A stretch of DNA of 64,000 nucleotides from Tretioscincus oriximinensis (GCA_022410635.1 JAJVDF010000362.1:17852-81851), one strand, 5' to 3'; shown: positions 1 to 12,264, counted from the stretch's first letter. Notes: generated by a model not told the origin, from the letters alone. Numbers and translations: made by a program.

Positions 1-90
1 TTCGGGCAAAATATATCCTTGTACGCCGCTTTGAGTCCCTTTGAAAGGTGAGAAAAGCGGGGTATAAGAACCAAGTTCTTCTTCTTCTAA
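1..90 (+). mobile_element. SINE 3' end, cut by the window edge
   Basis: This is the tail of the tRNA-derived SINE seen complete at 39796-40096. The shared part runs from the TTTGAGTCCCTTTGAAAGG motif through the GCGGGGTATAAGAACC block to a short run of TTC repeats. The 5' half with the tRNA-like promoter lies outside the window. Confidence 0.75.
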
Positions 91-144
91 GTTCAATGCA
101 GCTTTACGATATGCAAGGTTTATATATATACTGATAAATATCAA

Positions 145-482
145 TAAATTAGAATTTAATGGAAGTGTTCATTTATTTCAGTAATTCAGTTCAAATAGTG
201 AAACTCATATATTATATAGATTAATTACACACAGAATGATCTATTTTAAGGGTTTTTTCTTTGATTAGAGTATGACACCATTGATACTTTCTCATAATAT
301 TTTAATTTTCTAAGATAGTGACTTTTAGGTTTTCATTATCTGTAAGACAAAATCATCAACATGAAAAGAAAGAAACTCAAAATAGATCACTTTGTGTGCA
401 ATGAATCTTTGTAACATATGAGTTTCACTATTTGAATTAAATAATTGAAATAAATTATCTTTTCCATGATATTCTAATGAAA
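145..482. mobile_element. AT-rich foldback (inverted-repeat) element
   Basis: Two arms of about 105 bp, 149-252 and 374-477, are reverse complements of each other at roughly three quarters of positions, separated by about 120 bp. Both arms contain the shared block TCAAATAGTGAAACTCATAT and end near a GATCTATTTT block. No coding capacity is visible. This is the structure of a non-autonomous foldback or MITE-like element. No target duplication could be defined, so the family is unassigned. Confidence 0.6.
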
Positions 483-1800
483 TGAGACACTAGTATATGC
501 TTTTCTTAAATACAAGGATTTGCAAGTATCTAAATTGGAAGAGGTGATAGATAAGAAAATAAGACATTTGGCAGAGAATTAGTAAAGCAGGTTAAAAAAA
601 TGTGAAATTATTAAACTACCAAGCATGCACTCTTATTTCTGATGTGATATTATTATTTTATGCATTTGGAATCTTTCTGTGCTAATTGTAGGAAGTATGT
701 GACTAATATCCAAGAAGAAGCCATTATTTGGAAAGTTATTGTTTGCATGATGAAGCACATACTGATATGCTATGTGTTGATCCATCATTTACTGTAATGG
801 TCTTCAGGTAAATGAATCTTTCTGAAAACATATAATATTTTGCTTCCCAGCATTATGATGTCAGCTCACCTATAAATATATTCAAGAAGTGAAGTATGTC
901 CCATTAAAGTGGTATTTTATTGCTCTCTTGAGAGTACCATCAGCTAAAGAACGTATAACTCGTAATTCTTCTGCTTTCTTCCTTTTCTCTGTTTTTGAGA
1001 AAGGAGGAGGATAAATGGGGAATCCATGATGCCTATCAAGTAATGGGGGAGGGGGGATTCAGCACTCCAACCCATATGCCCTGTTTTGCCTAAGTTGGGG
1101 TTGTGAAGTGCTTGGCAGGCTTAATTGTTATGCCCTAGGGAACCACAGTTGGCAGATACAAGTGATATTAACAAGACAAATATGTCTCACTATATTTACC
1201 AGGTGATTACTGCTGCTTCAAAGGCAGTAAATTCTGATATTTGTTCGTCTCCAATGCTGCTGCAGTGACAGAAGGCAAACTTCATCATGGGGAGGAAACA
1301 GGTTTGGGAGGCCATGCACAGGCATTCAAGCAACATTTGCACCATTAACAACTTTCAATAGAGGCGTTTAAAGCCACAAGCATTTCACACTGTGTATACA
1401 AGTGATTTATAAGGCCACATAGGTTTTACAGTGGCATCTGTAGTCTCCAAATGTCTAAGCTATATGTACCTTTATGTTCTGTTTCTTTTAATTACTGCAG
1501 TATGTTCAACGGGATCAAAGCTTTGACTTTATCAATTTTTAAATTAGCGATTTCCAAGTTTAGCATCTTGCTCACAGTTATGAATAACATCATTTGTTAG
1601 TCTTCATCTTTTCTCTCTTTTTTTTTTGACCTAGTATTCAGGTGACCACAGTTCAGATACAAAATAATTGCTTCAGATGCAGGATCACAGGTTCATTCCC
1701 GGCTTTATCCCAGAAAAAAAGCATTAGCTATCTTGTTGCAGCCTTACAAAAGAAGGTATGAAAACTACACTGATGCAACTTTACATTCACCCAGCTCTTG
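483..1800. other. Unassigned AT-rich intergenic DNA
   Basis: No ORF of note and no recognisable transposon ends are visible. Short A/T runs and a GGGGGAGGGGGG tract near 1045 are the only low-complexity features. The stretch gives no support for an exon or RNA gene. Confidence 0.5.
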
Positions 1801-1824
1801 ATAGAGACCGGGACGGGGGTAGGG

Positions 1825-1930
1825 GTGCGTGCACGCGCACGCGCGTGCACACACACACATGTACACGCGCGCACATACGGACGCTTGTATGTCTCACCAC
1901 TAGCGTCTGTATGTGCGTGCGTGCGTGTGC
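1825..1930. repeat. Alternating purine/pyrimidine tract with hairpin arms
   Basis: A mixed (CG)/(CA)/(GT) tract in which purines and pyrimidines alternate over most of its length, a composition that favours Z-DNA. Inside it, 1867-1885 and 1902-1920 are reverse complements with two mismatches and a 16-base loop. The short ORFs here are products of low-complexity sequence and are not genes. Confidence 0.7.
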
Positions 1931-2007
1931 CAACTCGCCTCCAGTGGAGCAAAAATGCTTGGGTTTGTGACAGGAGAACAGAGCTGCTCGTCAGGAGGCG
2001 AGTTGGC
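1929..2007. repeat. Perfect 14-bp stem hairpin
   Basis: The 14 bases at 1929-1942 (GCCAACTCGCCTCC) recur exactly as the reverse complement at 1994-2007, with a 51-base loop. It abuts the alternating tract at 1825-1930 and may belong to the same unassigned element. Confidence 0.6.
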
Positions 2008-2118
2008 GCACTTTGCCTGACAGCAGGCCCAAAACCCCGCCTCCAGCATTGGAGCAGCTATGGCACACTCTGAGGTTCCTTCCAGGACCCCAGACTGCTC
2101 TGATGGCTCCTTTTCCTT

Positions 2119-2261
2119 TAAAATCCTGCATTTTTATATTCCCTGATGCAGCATTGGGGAATGTAAAAATCCGGGATTTTATCTTAAAACCCGGAGGGGA
2201 CTATATTTTAGTCCCCCAAACCGGGATTGTTCCACCTTCCCAGGACGTATGGCAACCCTAG
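2119..2261. mobile_element. Possible DNA-transposon end with internal palindrome
   Basis: The arms at 2119-2148 and 2152-2181 are reverse complements at about 25 of 30 positions, forming a tight hairpin. A second short stem (GGGGACTAT with AGTCCCC) follows at about 2196-2216. The stretch finishes in ATGGCAACCCTAG at 2249-2261, which resembles the termini of many amniote non-autonomous DNA transposons. The opposite end was not found, so this may be a 5'-lost copy. Confidence 0.35.
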
Positions 2262-2344
2262 CTCTTAAATACTAGAAAAGGTAAAACTTGTGGAAGGGGA
2301 CGACGAGGTATAAACTTTTCTCTCTAGATTTTAATAAAATAGAC

Positions 2345-2718
2345 TAAGGCCACATTCCCACTTACCTTTTCCAGTGCACTCAAGGCACTGTGCCCAGCCC
2401 CCACTTACTTTTGTTCAAAATATGGCTGTTGCAGCACCAAGGTGTTGCCAAGGTGGAGTGAGTTGCCACCTTGGCAACATCTGGGACACCGGCGTCACGA
2501 TGATGCATATCATGCACGCAGGCTCCCTCATTGGCTGGACAAAATCTCGTGTGATTTCACATTGAGGTCTTGCCCTAGCAGCACAAGAGGTTGGATGTGG
2601 TCTCCAGAGACACCCACCTTTTCCATGCTACTGGCATTGATGGGCCGCAATTTCATGGGGTGGGCCAAGGGTGAAGGTGCATCGGCCACACTGGAAAAAG
2701 TTGTGGGGATCTGGCCTA
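2345..2718. mobile_element. Short DNA transposon (MITE) with about 30-bp inverted ends
   Basis: The first 32 bases, beginning TAAGGCCACATTCCCAC, match the reverse complement of 2689-2718, which ends GGGGATCTGGCCTA, apart from a two-base gap and a few mismatches. The interior is GC-richer than its surroundings and includes an exact 14-bp hairpin (2443-2456 with 2466-2479, TGTTGCCAAGGTGG). It has no transposase, so it must be non-autonomous. No clean target duplication is visible. Confidence 0.5.
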
Positions 2719-4679
2719 ATCTTATGACATTTCAATTTTGGGAACACTCTTGGCTCAGCTTTTCCATCTTCATTTTTTGTTGACTACCTTATTTGAAATG
2801 TGTTCAGTACCTATACTTTATAACATATTATAATAACATCTATTTTAATGTTAACACTTTATGCTTAAAATCCATACTTTAGTATCAATTCAGCTTTAAG
2901 TTGAGAATTCAAGCATTGAAACCACAATGCAAAATCTACACTATATGCAACACTACCCTATAGCTACCCATTCAATATACTGGTACATTTGCATTTTGAA
3001 TGTTGCTTAAGAGTTTCAAAATGCACAAAATAAGTAATGTCGTTGTAGGAGCATAAGAATAGTTCACAGCGTGCTTCAAAAACCTCAAGGAAAAGCAGGA
3101 GGATATGCTGGGTGACGCCACCTTGGCAATCAAACATGCATGGTTGACAGAATTGTTGCATATCCAGGGATTTTACACCAGAAAAATCCCCATAAGAACA
3201 GCATGCATATGTCAGTTACCATTAAGTCACTATGCCTTCCTCATGTTGCTGCCACTGTTTTGTGCACAGAGAAGCAATGATTGCATAATGATTTAATTAC
3301 ACAATGATTGTTTCTTACCTGAAGAAAATGTGTGTCTGGATAAACTCTTGATTACACTTTTGATCCTTTCAGTTTAGTGATATAGAATCTAACCCCAAGT
3401 TTTCCAGGTTAAATAATTCAGGAGGAAAATTGCTTGTCCCTATGAAGATGGATCAAAAGCAGTTTAAATCCTAATTGTGTCTGGTGCCATTTCATATGTT
3501 ATTTGTTCATCTCTCTGTTTTTATTTATCTGAATGCACAAACTCAGACAGCAATTAGATTTTGTTTTTTAAGTATATTTCTAATTGGTGACGGCGATGCT
3601 GATGATGACAAACATTTTGTTGGCTTATTTTTCACTAATGAATCTGTAATTGTGTCTGTTGAATTATAATCACTGTTTTTGCTTGGCTACATACCGTGAG
3701 ATTGAAGAAAAGCAGATTTCAGATCTCTTGTTTTTTTAAAAGTGGCATGTATTTGTATCTCTTGCAATGGAGTAATAATGATTGCGTCAGGTAGGCTTCT
3801 ATGGAATAAAGATAATACTGGTGATCTGAAAGTCATATCTTTGGGTGTGAAAAATAATCAAGAGATATGTTCACTGACATTTNGATATCAAAAAAGTAAT
3901 ATTCTGGCAGCAAAGTAATCTTCTAGCCCCATCAAACACTATAATATCATGTAACAATGAGCTAAATATTAAACCTANTTCAGTACACTCAATTTTTCCT
4001 TTATATCTTGCTCACTCATTCAACCAGTGCTTAAGCTCCTCTCTCACCCAGTTCAAAGGGTACATGCCATTGAGGTTTTACTAGTATGAATCCTGATAGA
4101 GAATATTTGTGCTTATCTGAGCATTACAGGACCATCATGGAGTGAATTACCGTAGTTTCTTCAAGATGCCTTCTCTAGCATCTCATTCTGTTTAAATAGC
4201 TCTCTGATCCATTGGCACCAAGTCATATGGAACACTCTTCTGGTCTGTCTTCCCTCCTTCTCCATAAATAATGTTTGCATTAAACGATATTCCATTATAA
4301 AATGACAGTAAAATGCAGTACCCTTTCATTTCTTAGTACTTTTTGGTTTTTCTTGCTTATTTTTAGCTGCAGATTTTGAAGAAGTTGGCGTGTTAATTCC
4401 CTAGCATCTGATTTGTCTACACCGTCTATCTTTTTCTTGTTATTCTGCAAAGTGCTACAAGGCTTCCTTACCTTTTATCCCTTTCTATATGAACCTTACT
4501 CTGGATTATATCTCAGAATAGAAGAAATCCNACAGGAGCTGGGCAGCATCCGGTTCGAGATAGTGTAAATGAAAACAAAATTGTGAGNAACAGAATTATG
4601 CAGATAATATAGTATCAGATGGGGAACCCAGATGTAGTATTCAAGTAAAAAGGTATAATGAGCAAACTGTGGTTTCTCA
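2719..4679. other. Unassigned intergenic DNA
   Basis: About 2 kb of AT-rich sequence with short chance ORFs only. No splice-flanked exon, RNA gene or transposon end can be supported. Single N calls occur in the second half. Confidence 0.5.
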
Positions 4680-4719
4680 CAAATTTACAGGGCCAAACTT
4701 GCACCAGAGAAGGGCATGT

Positions 4720-7149
4720 AAATGCCTGTATGCAAATGACAGAAGCCTCCGAGCAAAAATAGGGGAGTTGGAATGCTTAGTGAATGACAACAATGTCGAT
4801 ATTATTGGCATAACTGAAACCTGGTAGACAGAAGAAAACCAATGGGATACAGTAATCCCAAGTTACAAACTATATAGAAAAGAGGAAAGTGAGATCTGGT
4901 GGTGGNGTAGTCTTGTACGATAAGTAAGAGATTGAATCCTATGAACTTGAATTTCCAGGTAAAACAGACCCATCCACAGAAGCAATGTGGATAACAATAT
5001 CAGGTCAGAAAACAAGTTTAATATTGGGAGTATGCTACCGGCCTCCTAACCAAACACCTGAAAGTGATACTAATTTGGAACATGAGGTCATTGAAGCTTC
5101 CAAAAAGGGAAGGGTAATAATAATGGGAGACATTGATTGGGCAAACACTTGTTCAACTCAAGAAAAAGAAATAAAATTCTTAGACATGCTAACTGATTGC
5201 TTCCAAGAGCAGGATGTTTTAGAACCAGCCAGGGGCAAGGGAATTCTGGATTTAGTCCTAAGTAAAGAACAGGACCCAATACAAGATATAACTGTAACTG
5301 ATCCCATAGAAAACAGTGACCACAATACAATAACTTTCAACTTGAACGTGGATAGAAAATTGTCAGGCAGTTCTAACACAGAAACCTTCAACTTTCACAA
5401 AGGAACTACTGGATAACAATGGACAAAAGGGGATAATCATGAAGGACATGGAGATTGCAGATAGGTTAAATGAATGTTTTGCTTCAGTTTTCACTGAAGA
5501 AGACAGAGGGTATTTACCTGCAACAGATTTAGTCTTCTCAGGAAGAANACCAGAAGAATTAGAGATAACAAGGGAAGAGGTCCTTGCTTACCTTAATAAG
5601 CTGGACATTAATAAATCCCCAGGGCTAGATGGCATTCATCTAAGAATTCTTAAGGAACGCAAATGTGAAATTACTGAACTTTTGAGCAAAATATTTAATC
5701 GTTCCTTAAGATCAGGCACAGTACCAGTAGCCTGGAGGGTAGCTAACATAACATCAATCTTCAAAAAAGGATCCCAGGGTGACCCCAGAAATTATAGACC
5801 CATTAGTTTAACATCAGTTCCAGGTAAAGTGTTGGAAACCATAATTAAGGACAAAATGGAGAAGCANGCATTGCTGAATGAAACTCAGCATGGACCTGAT
5901 GACCCTAGAGGTCCCTTCCAATTCTATAATTCTATGATTCTATGGTTTCAGCAAAGGTAAATCATGCCTTACTAACTTGCTAGAATTTTTTGAGGGTGTT
6001 AACAAACATGTAGACACGGGGATCCACTTGATATTGCCTATCTAGATTTTCAGAAGGCTTTTGATAAAGTCCCTCATCAAAGGTTCCTAAAAAAACTCCA
6101 CACTCATGGTACAAAAGGACAGACCTTGTCCTGGATTGGAAACTGGCTAAAAGATAGAAAACAGAGAGTAGTAATAAATGGACAGTTCACTGAGTAGAAA
6201 GAGGTAAGAAGTGGAGTAACCCANGGGTACGTATTGGGACCTTTGCTTTTCAATATATCCATAAACAATCTGGATGCCAAGGTAAATAGTGAAGTAGCCA
6301 AGTTTGCTGACAACACTAAACTGTTCAGGGTAGTGAAAACTGAAAATGATTGTAAGGCGCTTCAGAGAGATCTATTGAAATTGGGTGAGTGGGCATCAAA
6401 GTGGCAAATGCAATTTAAGCAAGTGCAAAGTCATGCATATTGGGGCAAAGAACCCCAGTTACTCCTACCAACTGATGGTAACCAAGCTTCCTGTGACAGA
6501 GCAAGAAAAGGATCTTGGGGTATTGGTGGACAGTTCAATGAAGATGTCAACCCAGTGTACAGCAGCAGCAAAAAAGACAAATTCCATGTTGGGGATAATT
6601 AGGAAAGGAATCAAAAACAAGTCAGCAAATGTTGTTTTGCCTCTTTATAAATCTGTGGTGAGGCCGCATTTGGAATACTGTGTTCAGTTCTGGTCACCAC
6701 ATCTCATGAAGGATATTATGGAACTAGAGAAGGTGCAGAAAAGGGCAACAAGAATAATCAACGGTCTGGAGCACTTCCCTTATGAAGTCAGGCTGCAATG
6801 TCTGGGCCTCTTCAGCTTCGAAAAACGACGTTTGAGAGGTGATCTGATTGAAGTGTACAAAATCATGCATCGGATAGACAGGGGGAATAGAGAAAAAATG
6901 TTTTCTCTACAACACATCACTAGGACCGGAGGACACTCCTTGAAACCTATGGGCTGAAAAGTGAGAAAAGACAAAGGAAAGTATTTTTTCACCCAGAGGT
7001 TCATCGGCCTTTGGAATTTACTTCCTGAAGAGATGGTGGTAGATAATAGCTTGGATAGCTTCAAGACAGGACTAGACAGGTTTATGGATACCAAGGGTAT
7101 AAAAAGGATGGATGACTGGATGCTGCCTCCAGGATGGAGCAACAGGTAG
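4720..7149 (+). pseudogene. CR1 ORF2 remnant: endonuclease plus reverse transcriptase
   Basis: CR1 ORF2 normally encodes an apurinic-like endonuclease followed by a reverse transcriptase that copies the element RNA at a nicked site. The endonuclease is recognisable from IIGITETW (about 4800), LGVCYRPPN (5024), the altered GDIDW motif (5128) and SDHN (5317). The RT follows with INKSPGLDGIH, NYRPISLTSV, DFQKAFDKVPH and GPLLFNI. The catalytic FADD box reads FADN (near 6300), a loss of one catalytic aspartate. The C-terminal [13 protein letters not shown] to FFTQRFIGLWNLLPEE section is well kept. The segment joining the two domains looks missing at about 5410-5440. Several in-frame stops confirm a pseudogene. 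Confidence 0.85.
5894..5945 (+). mobile_element. 52-bp CR1 3' tip nested inside the CR1 RT
   Basis: The RT coding sequence breaks after NETQHG and resumes with FSKGKSCLTNLLEFF. The 52 bases between are the extreme 3' end of the second CR1 lineage: the GACCCTAGAGGTCCCTTCC block and two ATTCTATG-type units, as at 35285-35350. The four bases ATGG occur at both edges (5890-5893 and 5942-5945). The length is not a multiple of three, so it also shifts the frame. Confidence 0.75.
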
Positions 7150-7313
7150 TGTTCCTAAAATGCCATTTGCAGGGAGTCATGAACAGGTGTGTATTTTGCT
7201 TTCCTTTGTTCAGACTGCCGAGGTGCATCTGGTGGGCCTCTGTGTAACACAGAATGCCAGACTAGATGGGCTGTGACCCAATCCAATATGGTTCTTTTAA
7301 GGTTCTTATGTTC

Positions 7314-7672
<359 letters not shown>

Positions 7673-8089
7673 TTTAATAGGGACCTGCCATCCATGTGAT
7701 AGACTAAAGGAAGACCCAGGGTGGGTTTTGCTTATTCAGCATCCAACATGTGGTTGGCAAGTCTCTATTCTAAGATATAACCCAGAATAAGGTTTACTGC
7801 AGAAATGGCCTTAGTATCCTAGGCAGAGTGAACTGTCCAGGAAGCATTTAATCAAGCAGAACAGCAAGGGATGGAAATACCTGGGGCAAATTTTGTGGGC
7901 ACTCTGCTGGCACAACCCCCTACCCCTCTAACACCAGCACCCACACAAGTTCTGCACTCACCCACAGAGCTGGCCCTCCCTCTCAGGCCCCACTTACTAC
8001 AGCAGACCTTGCGGTGCTGGATAGCAGTGGGAGTTTCTTCACCCCTCCTACATTGTGTCAGTGCTGATATCACTACTTGATGTGATATT

Positions 8090-8203
8090 TCATAGAATCA
8101 TAAAGTNGGAAGGGATCTTCATCGGGCCCAACCCCCTGCTCAATGCAGGATTCATTAAACCATCCCACTGCCCAGACTCTGTTTGAAGACTTCCAGCAAA
8201 GGA
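8090..8203 (-). mobile_element. CR1 3' end, ATTCTATG lineage
   Basis: The plus strand reads TCATAGAATCATAAAGT then GGAAGGGATC and CCCCCTGCTCAATGCAGGAT, the reverse complement of the CR1 3' UTR seen at 35260-35350. It is a short 5'-truncated copy. Confidence 0.75.
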
Positions 8204-9823
8204 AGAAAAGATTCAGCACACACATAGCAGCATTTCATCAACACTGATGCCATAGTCTGCTCTCAGCACTGCAACTGTGTCCTACTGGTTTCTGCCCCCT
8301 CCTACCTCTAGNAAAATAATTTTGCACTACAACATCATCTGGATTTTGAAATTGCAAAATTGCTACACAATACTGTGTGTACGCTANCAGCTTTAAATCA
8401 TGATTTTACATGTCTATCATTTTTTACTGTTTATGTAGATTTTCTACTGTGTACGTCCAACTGAGCGCAGTGAATAAATATAAATAGAACGGCACAGTTA
8501 ATTGACTTTCTGCAGAATTCTATGTGTGTTATTCAATGTGGTTTTAATCGCCCAAAATTAAAAAGAAATAGAGAAAAGAAAAAAGGGGGGAAAAGGCAGC
8601 GTTAAACTTTATCACACCCGGATGTTTAGATAATGAGTTCAAAGCCTGTAACTCACATCTATTTCTTTGAGATAAACTCTGGACAAAAATTAAAAAAAAT
8701 CCTATATCCAGTTCCAGCAGTCAATCACTATTTTCTTCAGAATTTATTCCAGAAAAAAAACCCTACACATTTAGAAAGATGNCGTGGGTATTCAAATGCT
8801 TCAGTGCTTTCTCTTTCCAGAGACATTAAAAGGAGTTTGAGAAACTCAGAAGGACGATATAATTTCTTCCTTTTAAAAAAAATCTAGTTCATTTCAATAT
8901 CTGTCGCTCCAGCAATCATCATGTGTGAGCGCAGATGCTTTCAGAAACTGCAGGTTTCATTTTTAGATAAACATCACCAAAAACTTCAGAGAGGTTTCTT
9001 TCTCAACACCCTTCTCCCCTTCTTTTATCCCTCTACCAGGCTTTACTATAGGTATATATGCATTTTTTTTTTACAAAGAAAGGATGACTGTCTTCATAAG
9101 TTGACCTGAAGAATTATGTGTAAAATGTTGTAATGCATCACGNTATCAAGTTATGTCCCCTGAGATTGCAAGCGGAAGATGATTGAGATTACTATATTAA
9201 GGTGTTTGCACATCGGGCTCCAAGCTAATATCACTTCATTTCAAAGCTATGCTCTCAACCTTTTTCATCTCACCTCGAGATCTGAAATTATTTGAAACCT
9301 GCCATCTGCTTTTAATATTTCCAAAGAGCTGTCACTTGGAGGTGTAACCTCTTCATTTCATACAGCCAGACAGAAGTAAATCAACCGTTTATTTTTCAAA
9401 TGAGGAGGCCTGGAGACTATAGGAGAACCTTATACCGAAATCTGATGCCAACGGAAATTTGGTGCTGGTTTAAAGGAAAATGCCTTACACTTCTGCTATG
9501 TCTGTATGGCAGATTTTTTCAAAGGTTTGGGAATAGGTATGTGCAGAAGAACTTTGTCTGTAAAGGTTAATAGCATTTGAAGTATGTACATGAAAGCCAG
9601 CCATTCATAATTCCAAGCAACCAATCATTTCAGCACAATTTCTGATCCAGCATAGATACTTTGTGGCTTTATTCCAACTGATGGAGAAATTATAAACTGG
9701 AAAACTGTGAAGCAGATTTAGATCCACTTCACTCTTTTCCCATATTCCTTGCCCTGCTTTGGTCCTGTTTCAGTGGGCACACAGGGCAAGGAAAGAAGAA
9801 GAGTTGTGCCAAGGGTTCACTGA
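8204..9823. other. Unassigned DNA; candidate conserved non-coding segment
   Basis: No transposon signature and no convincing ORF. The part from about 8430 to 9420 has mixed base composition without low-complexity runs and contains homeodomain-type cores such as GTTAATTGAC, so it could be regulatory. That is inference from composition only. Confidence 0.25.
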
Positions 9824-10186
9824 GTATGTGCAAATGGCACACCTTAAAAAATTATCCCTGGTTACGTACAGGTTTCCACTTGCATAAAAGTAGGGATTAC
9901 AGTCCTGGAAGCCAGAATAAACCCAAGGATTGCAGTCCATTGCAGCAAGGGAGATCTTTGTGGATTTGTTCTCTTGTCTTCTGGCAGGAGTTTAAATTTC
10001 CCACATTGGAGCAGTGGTGGGAAAAATTTAACTCCTGTCAGCAGGCAGAAGAAGCAATGGGGAGATCCATAATGATCTCCTGTGCTGCTGTGAACCCAAA
10101 GGATTGGCTTCTGATCAGACAGCAAGCTGTACCTTTTGGGAACATGGCATGTGGCAAAATCATCAGAGTGCCCTTGACATGAATTG
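9824..10186. mobile_element. Large imperfect palindrome (foldback element)
   Basis: The two halves are imperfect reverse complements about the centre at 10010. GCAGGAGTTTAAATTTCCCA (9984-10003) mirrors the region 10019-10039; the GGGAGATC block mirrors GAGATCC further out; and GGCACACCTTAAAAAATTATCC near 9836 mirrors the TTTTGCCACATG-containing end near 10160. The spacer is only about 15 bases. No coding capacity. The shape is that of a foldback MITE; the divergence between arms suggests an old insertion. Confidence 0.5.
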
Positions 10187-10839
10187 CATTAAGCTGCACT
10201 TGCAGAATTTTTGGATTGAAATTGATTCAGATGTCATGAGAAACATGTACACCTAGTAAGAACTGCACAGCTTTTGCACTTTCCCCCCCACATCCCCGTG
10301 GAAATGCAGCTTGAGAGTGCAAAATCCTCTCTGTTTCTCCTTTGTTCCTTCCCACAGCTCTGGGATAGATATGTCAGTGCCATGAATATATCAACATTTG
10401 TCAGAACACACATGCATATATCCTTTGCAGCAATAAGCCTATCTGATCATCATCTATAACAGAGCAATGCCAGAAAAGTAGTCAAATCAAGTGATATACA
10501 TCCTTCTGATTCTATGTTTTTAAATGGAATAATGTTGTAATTAACCATGGATAAGAAAGAACTTGGCATGGATTTTGATGTTCATTTGTGTGATCTCTCT
10601 ATCCACTCACAGTTATTACTCCAAACTGTCCATTCATTTACGGTAAATCTGAGAGGCAAAATAAATAAATCTAAATTTGGTGTGTGTGGTATGTGTGCTG
10701 TGTCACTGGTTAGAGGTCTCTTAAATATTATATGCAAACGCAATGCAACCCCATTCACTCTCAGCTCCATGGAACAGGGAGTAGTAATAAGAAAGAGCGT
10801 GTGGTGGAGAGCAGGGCCTGATTTGCTTTTAGCCTTTTA
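10187..10839. other. Unassigned intergenic DNA
   Basis: Ordinary AT-rich sequence with small overlapping ORFs on both strands and no family match that I recognise. Confidence 0.45.
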
Positions 10840-11076
10840 GAAGAAGAATCTGGCTTTTAGAGCCCATGTTTCTCACCTGCACAGCAGCTTATGAAGTTAT
10901 TTTTCACCCAAAGGTTTACACCTATTCTATCTTCTCTACTACATTTGTAGAGGTACCCATTTGCATTTGATTTTGAACAGCTGGGTAGGCTGAAGCTAAG
11001 GCCAGTAGATAGGCTTTGAACTCTGATATCTCTGTTGAAACACTGAAGCACTTAATTGCTGTACCATCTTGCCTCT
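10840..11076 (-). mobile_element. tRNA-derived SINE, diverged
   Basis: The plus strand starts with AGAAGAAGAATCTGGC and TTTCTCACCTGC, the reverse of the SINE tail. It continues through the body (TTTTTCACCCAAAGGTTTACA) to a tRNA-like head at about 11010-11076, whose minus-strand reading contains TGGTACAGCAATTAAGTG and GAGTTCAAAGCC. More diverged than the copy at 39.8 kb. Confidence 0.6.
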
Positions 11077-12264
11077 TTTAGTGGTCTAAAAGGTCCGCTA
11101 TCCCTTGTAATTCCAGGCTAGCAGAGCTAGCACAGAATGCTATGTAGATAGTAGGCCCTTAAGACTACTTTCTCTGCAGAACATTTCAGCCTTATTGACC
11201 TTGGAATTAGCACCTTTTTTAGGATTAAAAGTAGATCATGAGCATTCTAGAAGCTTATCTCTCACGTAACGTTTCTCATTTTTCTTCCTTAATTTTACCA
11301 GCCTTCTCAAACACTTATCAAAATTGTTTCTACTGCAATTGTTTTCTTTAGATCCAGATCGGATGGGCCTTTTCAGGGTTGACACAAATTAAGGGAAGGA
11401 TGTGGTTTATTTTCTCCCAATGGCTGTATCTACTCAAGATGTAGAATGATTCAATCTTTTTAAACTACCCAGCATTAAATGGCAAAGTACTGTCATTTCC
11501 ATCAGGGAGTAATAAGCATCTTTCTCTTTAGTAAACACATATCTTTTTTAGTTCCATGTCCACATGAAAGGATATGATAATCGCAATTAGTTTTATTTAT
11601 ATTCACAAGTGGTTTTCAGAGGTTAAGTCAAAGCTGCTTTTACTTGCTTCCTAACTATGCAATGGAATTATGAGATGGGGAGAAAGAGTTTAGTGTGGAT
11701 GGTGCATAAAATGAAGATTTATAGCTATTGTTGCATGTTCTAAAACTTTTCTGTTTACTGACATTTTATATACATATCTAATTTATGTACCATAATAGAA
11801 GTATTGAATAGTAATAAATAAGTGCAGGAATGGCTGTCGGTTATGGATTATCTGACTCCTAAATTGGTTTTCTTCAAATGTTTATATTACTAAAGGCTGG
11901 AATCTTCTGTTACACTTCCAGAGAAAGCACAAATCTAAATGGTTGTGAAATGAGGCAGCCTAATCTATAACTATCATGAAAATCAATAAAAGGGTTTGGC
12001 TGTTTACTTTAGTAAAACTGGATTTATATCTTATATCTTCTGTCTTATCTTATAGACAGAAAAGGAGGAAAGTGAACCAATAATAATGGACCCAGANCAA
12101 TAATAAGGTTAGGATGATTCTGCATTGATAAATATAATGGACTAGCAAGAGTACCAGGGGACTCCTTTCTACATTGGAAGCATACTCTCATTTTGCGGCA
12201 AGAAAAATATTTTAATCCAGGGCTTGAATCTGGACCATCAAGAATACTGAGAGTTAAGTTTTCA
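11077..12264. other. Unassigned AT-rich DNA
   Basis: No ORF longer than expected by chance, no repeat ends and no RNA gene are seen. T-rich and A-rich runs are common. Confidence 0.45.
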
